Source: Betaproteobacteria bacterium | GTDB taxonomy: Bacteria; Pseudomonadota; Gammaproteobacteria; Burkholderiales; SG8-41 | Assembly (NCBI GenBank): GCA_025356695.1 | Contig: JANXSE010000369.1 | Coordinates: 1-29,173, forward strand | Direction of reading: 5' to 3' | DNA length: 29,173 nt | Shown here: positions 25,881 through 29,173 of the stretch, piece after piece | Numbering within the stretch: position 1 is the stretch's first letter | How the letters are laid out: each line of letters starts with the position of its first letter | Notes under the pieces: generated by a model | What the model saw: the letters and a program-made list of their open reading frames with translations, nothing else | Databases searched by the model: none | What the model was told of the DNA's origin: nothing | Program-made: the position numbers and the translations under genes

Positions 25881-25987
25881 GGGATTGAGAATCTAGGATT
25901 CAGGACCCGGGATTGAGGATTTAGCAAATAGCACGAGTAGACAGGGACTGCGCTCAATCCTCAGTCCCAGCCCTCAATCCCTTTTTT
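25881..25987. terminator. Nested inverted-repeat terminator region between ppiD and fabI
   Basis: GGGATTGAGG (25909-25918) pairs with CCTCAATCCC (25972-25981), which is followed by six T. Inside lies a second stem, GGGACTG (25944-25950) with CAGTCCC (25962-25968). An extra copy of GGGATTGAG stands at 25881-25889 and another CTCAATCC at 25953-25960, so each arm holds two copies of the same short motif. The T tract serves ppiD; fabI may use the same structure from the other side. Confidence 0.7.
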
Positions 25988-26773
25988 CTACTCGTCGAGA
26001 CCCAGCGCCGTTGTGTTGAAGCCGCCGTCAACGTAAAGAATCTCACCGGTGATGCCGGCGGCGAGTTCGGACAGCATGAATGCCGCGGCGTTGCCGACTT
26101 CCTCGATCGTCGTATTGCGCCGCAATGGCGCGTGCTTGGCATGATGGCCGAGCAGTTTCGAAAAATCCGCAATACCTGCAGCGGCCAGCGTCTTGATCGG
26201 GCCGGCCGATATGCCATTGACGCGGATGCCTTTGGGGCCGAGGCTTTGCGCCATGTAGCGCACGTTGGCTTCAAGGCTGGCCTTGGCGAGGCCCATGACG
26301 TTGTAGTGCGGGATCGAGCGCACCGCGCCGAGATAGCTGAGTGTGAGCAGAGAACTGTTGCGGCCGCTCATCATCGGCTGCGCGGCCTTGGCCAACGCGG
26401 AAAAGCTGTAGGAGCTGACTTCATGCGCGATGCGGAAGCCTTCACGCGTCACGCTGCTGAGATAATCACTGTCGAGCTGCTCGCGCGGTGCGAAGGCGAT
26501 CGAATGCACGACGCCATCAAGCCCGTCCCAGCGTTTGGCGAGGTCCGTGAACAAGGCTGCAATCTGTTCGTCGGAACCGACATCGCAGGGGAAAACCAGG
26601 CCCGACCCGAGCGGTTGCGACAGTTTGATGACGCGTTCCCTGACCGACTCGTTTTGATAGGTGAACGCCAGTTCGGCCCCTTCGCGCCGCGCCGCCTCGG
26701 CGATGCCGTAGGCGATCGAGCGGTTGCTGAGCAGGCCGGTGATCAGTATTTTTTTGCCTTGCAGGAAACCCAT
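25988..26773 (-). CDS. fabI: Enoyl-[acyl-carrier-protein] reductase FabI
   Basis: A 261-residue NADH-dependent enzyme that reduces trans-2-enoyl-ACP in the last step of fatty acid elongation. The FabI-type cofactor stretch [15 protein letters not shown] (11-25) replaces the usual TGxxxGxG. The active site shows Tyr147, Tyr157 and Lys164 in YNVMGLAK, the FabI spacing. I chose the ATG at 26773, with AAGGA seven bases upstream; the frame continues 19 codons further, but those residues are not FabI-like. It converges with ppiD and diverges from the ABC transporter genes. Confidence 0.96.
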   Translation of the reverse strand: MGFLQGKKILITGLLSNRSIAYGIAEAARREGAELAFTYQNESVRERVIKLSQPLGSGLVFPCDVGSDEQIAALFTDLAKRWDGLDGVVHSIAFAPREQLDSDYLSSVTREGFRIAHEVSSYSFSALAKAAQPMMSGRNSSLLTLSYLGAVRSIPHYNVMGLAKASLEANVRYMAQSLGPKGIRVNGISAGPIKTLAAAGIADFSKLLGHHAKHAPLRRNTTIEEVGNAAAFMLSELAAGITGEILYVDGGFNTTALGLDE

Positions 26774-26807
26774 TTCAAGTCCTTGTCCGGTATGGCGGGC
26801 AGGCGGC

Positions 26808-26813
26808 ATTATA
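26808..26813 (-). promoter_or_regulatory. Candidate -10 box for fabI
   Basis: A perfect TATAAT on the minus strand lies 34 bases before the fabI start, giving a leader of about 28 bases that holds the ribosome site. The -35 region is not recognisable. Confidence 0.45.
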
Positions 26814-26839
26814 GCGTATCGAAGAACCACGCCGCCGCG

Positions 26840-26869
26840 CTGACGGCGCTATTCCGATTACGCTAAACT
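26840..26869 (+). promoter_or_regulatory. Candidate sigma-70 promoter for the substrate-binding protein gene
   Basis: CTGACG (26840-26845) and TAAACT (26864-26869) are separated by 18 bases. The expected start near 26876 falls right at the ATG at 26878, so the message would have almost no leader. No Shine-Dalgarno site is visible before the ATG, which agrees with this. Confidence 0.4.
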
Positions 26870-26877
26870 GCTTGCCG

Positions 26878-29079
26878 ATGAGTTCGACCTTCACACGCAG
26901 ACTGCAGGCATGGCGGCTCCTGGTCCTGCCGCTGCTGCTCGCCGGCTGCAGCAGTTCGATGTGGAACGACCCGTATCCGGCAGCCGATGCGGGGCAGAAT
27001 ATCCTCTATTCGTCGTTCGCCGAGCGCCCCAAGCACCTCGACCCGGTGCAGTCCTACAGTTCGAACGAAATCGTTTTTACCGCACAGATCTACGAACCGC
27101 CGCTGCAGTATCACTACCTGAAGCGCCCCTATACGCTGATACCCGGCGTCGCCGAGGCGATCCCGCAGCCGTACTTTCTGGATGCCAAAGGGCGCCGCCT
27201 GCCGGCCAGCGTTGCGGCGCGCGACATCGCAACCACCGTCTACGAGATCCGCCTCAAGCACGGCGTGTTGTACCAGCCGCATCCTGCGTTTGCGCGCGAC
27301 GCCGCCGGCAGTTTCCGTTATCACGCATTGAGCGAAAGCGATCTGGCCGGTCGCAACGTACTGGCCGATTTCACCGAAAGCGGTACGCGCGAACTGAAAG
27401 CGCAGGATTTCGCGTACCAGATCAAACGGCTCGCGCATCCACGCCTGCATTCGCCCATCATCGGTCTGATGAGCGAATACATTGTCGGACTGAAGGAATA
27501 CAGCGACACCCTCAAGGCCGCCAATGACGAAGCAGTCAAACGCGGCGAGCATGAAGCGTGGCTCGACCTGAGCAAGTATCCCTTGAGCGGTGTCGAGGTC
27601 GTCGACGATTACACCTATCGCATCAAGCTGAAGGGCAGCTACCCTCAATTTCAATACTGGCTGGCCATGCCTTTTTTTGCGCCGGTACCCCACGAGGTCG
27701 ACCGTTTCTTCGGTCAGCCCGGCATGGCGAAAAAGAACCTGACGCTTGACTGGTATCCGGTCGGCACCGGCCCCTATATGCTGACCGAGAACAATCCCAA
27801 CCGGCAGATGGTGCTCGAACGCAATCCGAATTTCCGCGGTGAAACCTATCCGGCGGAGGGCGAGGCGGGGGACGCGGAGGCCGGGTTGCTCGCCGATGCC
27901 GGCCAGCGCATGCCCTTCATCGACAAACTGGTGTTTACGCTGGAAAAAGAGGGCATCCCGCGCTGGAACAAGTTTCTGCAGGGTTATTACGACAATTCTG
28001 GCATCAGTTCCGATACCTTTGACCAGGCCGTGCGTTTCGGCGTGGAGGGCGAGGCGGGTGTCAGCGAAACGATGCGCGAGCGCGATATACGGCTGTCGAC
28101 CTCGGTCGGTGTTGCTACTTACTACATGGGCTTCAACATGCTTGACCCGGTGGTCGGAAGCGGTGCCGATGCTGTCAGCCGCGAGCGGGCGCGCAAGCTG
28201 CGCCAGGCGATTTCAATTGCAGTGGACTACGAAGAATACATTTCAATTTTTCAGAACGGCCGCGGCATTCCGGCGCAAAGTCCGCTGCCGCCCGGCATCT
28301 TCGGCTTTCGTGACGGCGCAGAGGGCATCAATCCGGTTGTGTATGACTGGTCGAATGGCGCGGCGCGGCGCAAACCGCTCGAAGCGGCGAAAAAGCTGCT
28401 TGCCGAGGCCGGTTACCCGAACGGCATCGACGCCAGGACCGGCGCGCCGCTGGTACTGTATTTCGACGTCACGGCGCGCGGCGCCGAGGCTAAATCGATC
28501 CTCGAGTGGTATCAGCGCCAGTTCGAGAAGATCAACGTGCAACTGCAGGTGCGGCCGACCGATTACAACCGTTTCCAGGACAAGATCCGCAAGGGTAATG
28601 CGCAGATTTTCGAATGGGGCTGGCATGCCGATTATCCGGACCCCGAAAATTTTCTGTTTCTGCTGCACGGGCCGCAGGCCAAGGTCAAAAGCGCCGGCGA
28701 GAACGCCTCGAATTACACGAGCCCCGAGTTCGACCGCCTGTTCGAGGAAATGAAGAACATGACGAATTCGCCGCAGCGCCAGGTCATCATCGATCGCGCG
28801 GTCGAAACGCTGCGTCGCGATGCGCCGTGGTTGTGGGGTTATCACCCCAAGGACTACGTGCTTTATCACGCCTGGTACCGCAACCTCAAACCGAACAAGA
28901 TCGCCTATAACACCGTCAAGTACCAGCGCATCGACAATGCATTGCGTGCCAAGCAACGGCGCGCCTGGAACACAGCGCAATGGTGGCCGTTTGCCTTGTT
29001 GCTGGCGGTGCTGGCGGCATTTGCCGCACCGGCGGTTGCAAGCTGGCGCAAGCGCGAACGGGGAACGGCCCGCACATGA
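26878..29079 (+). CDS. ABC transporter substrate-binding lipoprotein, oligopeptide (family 5) type, with C-terminal membrane helix
   Basis: A 733-residue solute-binding protein of the dipeptide/oligopeptide type (SBP_bac_5). A lipoprotein signal ends in LLLAGC, with Cys24 as the lipidated residue. The family features include D-P-V-Q-S-Y near the start, Y-P-V-G-T-G-P-Y-M-L in the middle, and late segments such as E-W-G-W-H-A-D-Y-P-D-P-E-N-F. It is longer than the usual 500-550 residues, with an insertion rich in Glu and Ala around Y-P-A-E-G-E-A-G. It ends with a hydrophobic stretch (W-W-P-F-A-L-L-L-A-V-L-A-A-F-A-A) followed by a basic tail, as in a membrane anchor. I chose the ATG at 26878; a TTG at 26872 is the alternative. 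It overlaps the permease start by four bases. The ligand cannot be told from sequence. Confidence 0.9.
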   Translation: MSSTFTRRLQAWRLLVLPLLLAGCSSSMWNDPYPAADAGQNILYSSFAERPKHLDPVQSYSSNEIVFTAQIYEPPLQYHYLKRPYTLIPGVAEAIPQPYFLDAKGRRLPASVAARDIATTVYEIRLKHGVLYQPHPAFARDAAGSFRYHALSESDLAGRNVLADFTESGTRELKAQDFAYQIKRLAHPRLHSPIIGLMSEYIVGLKEYSDTLKAANDEAVKRGEHEAWLDLSKYPLSGVEVVDDYTYRIKLKGSYPQFQYWLAMPFFAPVPHEVDRFFGQPGMAKKNLTLDWYPVGTGPYMLTENNPNRQMVLERNPNFRGETYPAEGEAGDAEAGLLADAGQRMPFIDKLVFTLEKEGIPRWNKFLQGYYDNSGISSDTFDQAVRFGVEGEAGVSETMRERDIRLSTSVGVATYYMGFNMLDPVVGSGADAVSRERARKLRQAISIAVDYEEYISIFQNGRGIPAQSPLPPGIFGFRDGAEGINPVVYDWSNGAARRKPLEAAKKLLAEAGYPNGIDARTGAPLVLYFDVTARGAEAKSILEWYQRQFEKINVQLQVRPTDYNRFQDKIRKGNAQIFEWGWHADYPDPENFLFLLHGPQAKVKSAGENASNYTSPEFDRLFEEMKNMTNSPQRQVIIDRAVETLRRDAPWLWGYHPKDYVLYHAWYRNLKPNKIAYNTVKYQRIDNALRAKQRRAWNTAQWWPFALLLAVLAAFAAPAVASWRKRERGTART

Positions 29080-29173
29080 TCGCCTACATCATCCGCCGGT
29101 TGCTCTATGCGATTCCGATCCTGATCGGCGTAAATGTCATCACCTTCGGCCTCTTTTTCCTCGTCAACACCCC
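29076..29173 (+). CDS. ABC transporter permease, DppB/OppB type (3' truncated by window)
   Basis: Only the first 32 residues are seen: M-I-A-Y-I-I-R-R-L-L-Y-A-I-P-I-L-I-G-V-N and on into a hydrophobic helix. The opening with an RR-L pair before the first membrane helix is typical of the DppB/OppB permease family. It overlaps the substrate-binding protein stop (ATGA), so it is translated in the same operon and should form the channel for that ligand. The rest of the transporter lies beyond the window. Confidence 0.88.
   Translation, partial: MIAYIIRRLLYAIPILIGVNVITFGLFFLVNT

Overview
The window is a GC-rich bacterial chromosome segment, most likely from a betaproteobacterium. The main clue is the run tRNA-Leu(UAG), tig, clpP, clpX, lon, hupB, tRNA-Val(UAC), tRNA-Asp(GUC), ppiD, fabI, which I recall as a familiar order in that class. 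An hpnCDE squalene set and a large fatty-acid degradation cluster fit the same group. The lineage call comes from memory of gene order, not from a search. Coding density is high and no gap exceeds 300 bases.

Bases 1-10369 (plus strand) form a beta-oxidation region: the 3' end of a FadE-type acyl-CoA dehydrogenase, a PaaG-like enoyl-CoA isomerase/hydratase, an HSDL2-like short-chain dehydrogenase, a long-chain acyl-CoA synthetase, a YciA-type thioesterase, a FadL-type outer-membrane transporter, a fused 3-hydroxyacyl-CoA dehydrogenase/enoyl-CoA hydratase of FadN domain order, a thiolase, and an exported chalcone-isomerase-like protein. Together they cover uptake, activation, the oxidation cycle and thiolysis of fatty acids.

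Bases 10418-17071 (minus strand) form an operon-like series read from right to left: hpnC, hpnD, an SDR lacking its catalytic Tyr, a PrpF/GalD-like isomerase, hpnE, and ETF-ubiquinone oxidoreductase. HpnC, HpnD and HpnE make squalene from farnesyl diphosphate. No squalene-hopene cyclase lies in the window. ETF-QO passes electrons from acyl-CoA dehydrogenases to quinone and so links this block to the convergent beta-oxidation genes. The two enzymes inserted between hpnD and hpnE are the least explained genes here.

Bases 17173-25987 (plus strand) hold the protein quality-control block: tRNA-Leu, trigger factor, ClpP, ClpX, Lon with a near-consensus heat-shock (sigma-32) promoter, HU-beta with a strong sigma-70 promoter, two tRNAs with a clear intrinsic terminator, and the periplasmic folding factor PpiD. 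A nested inverted-repeat terminator separates ppiD from the convergent fabI. Divergent from fabI, an oligopeptide-type ABC transporter begins, with an unusual lipoprotein substrate-binding protein carrying a C-terminal membrane helix, followed by a permease cut off by the window end.

Most of the window is ordinary conserved chromosome. I found no mobile element, CRISPR array or defence system. The points most worth a second look are the SDR plus PrpF-like insertion in the squalene operon, the doubly anchored substrate-binding protein, two apparently leaderless genes, and several strong inverted repeats.
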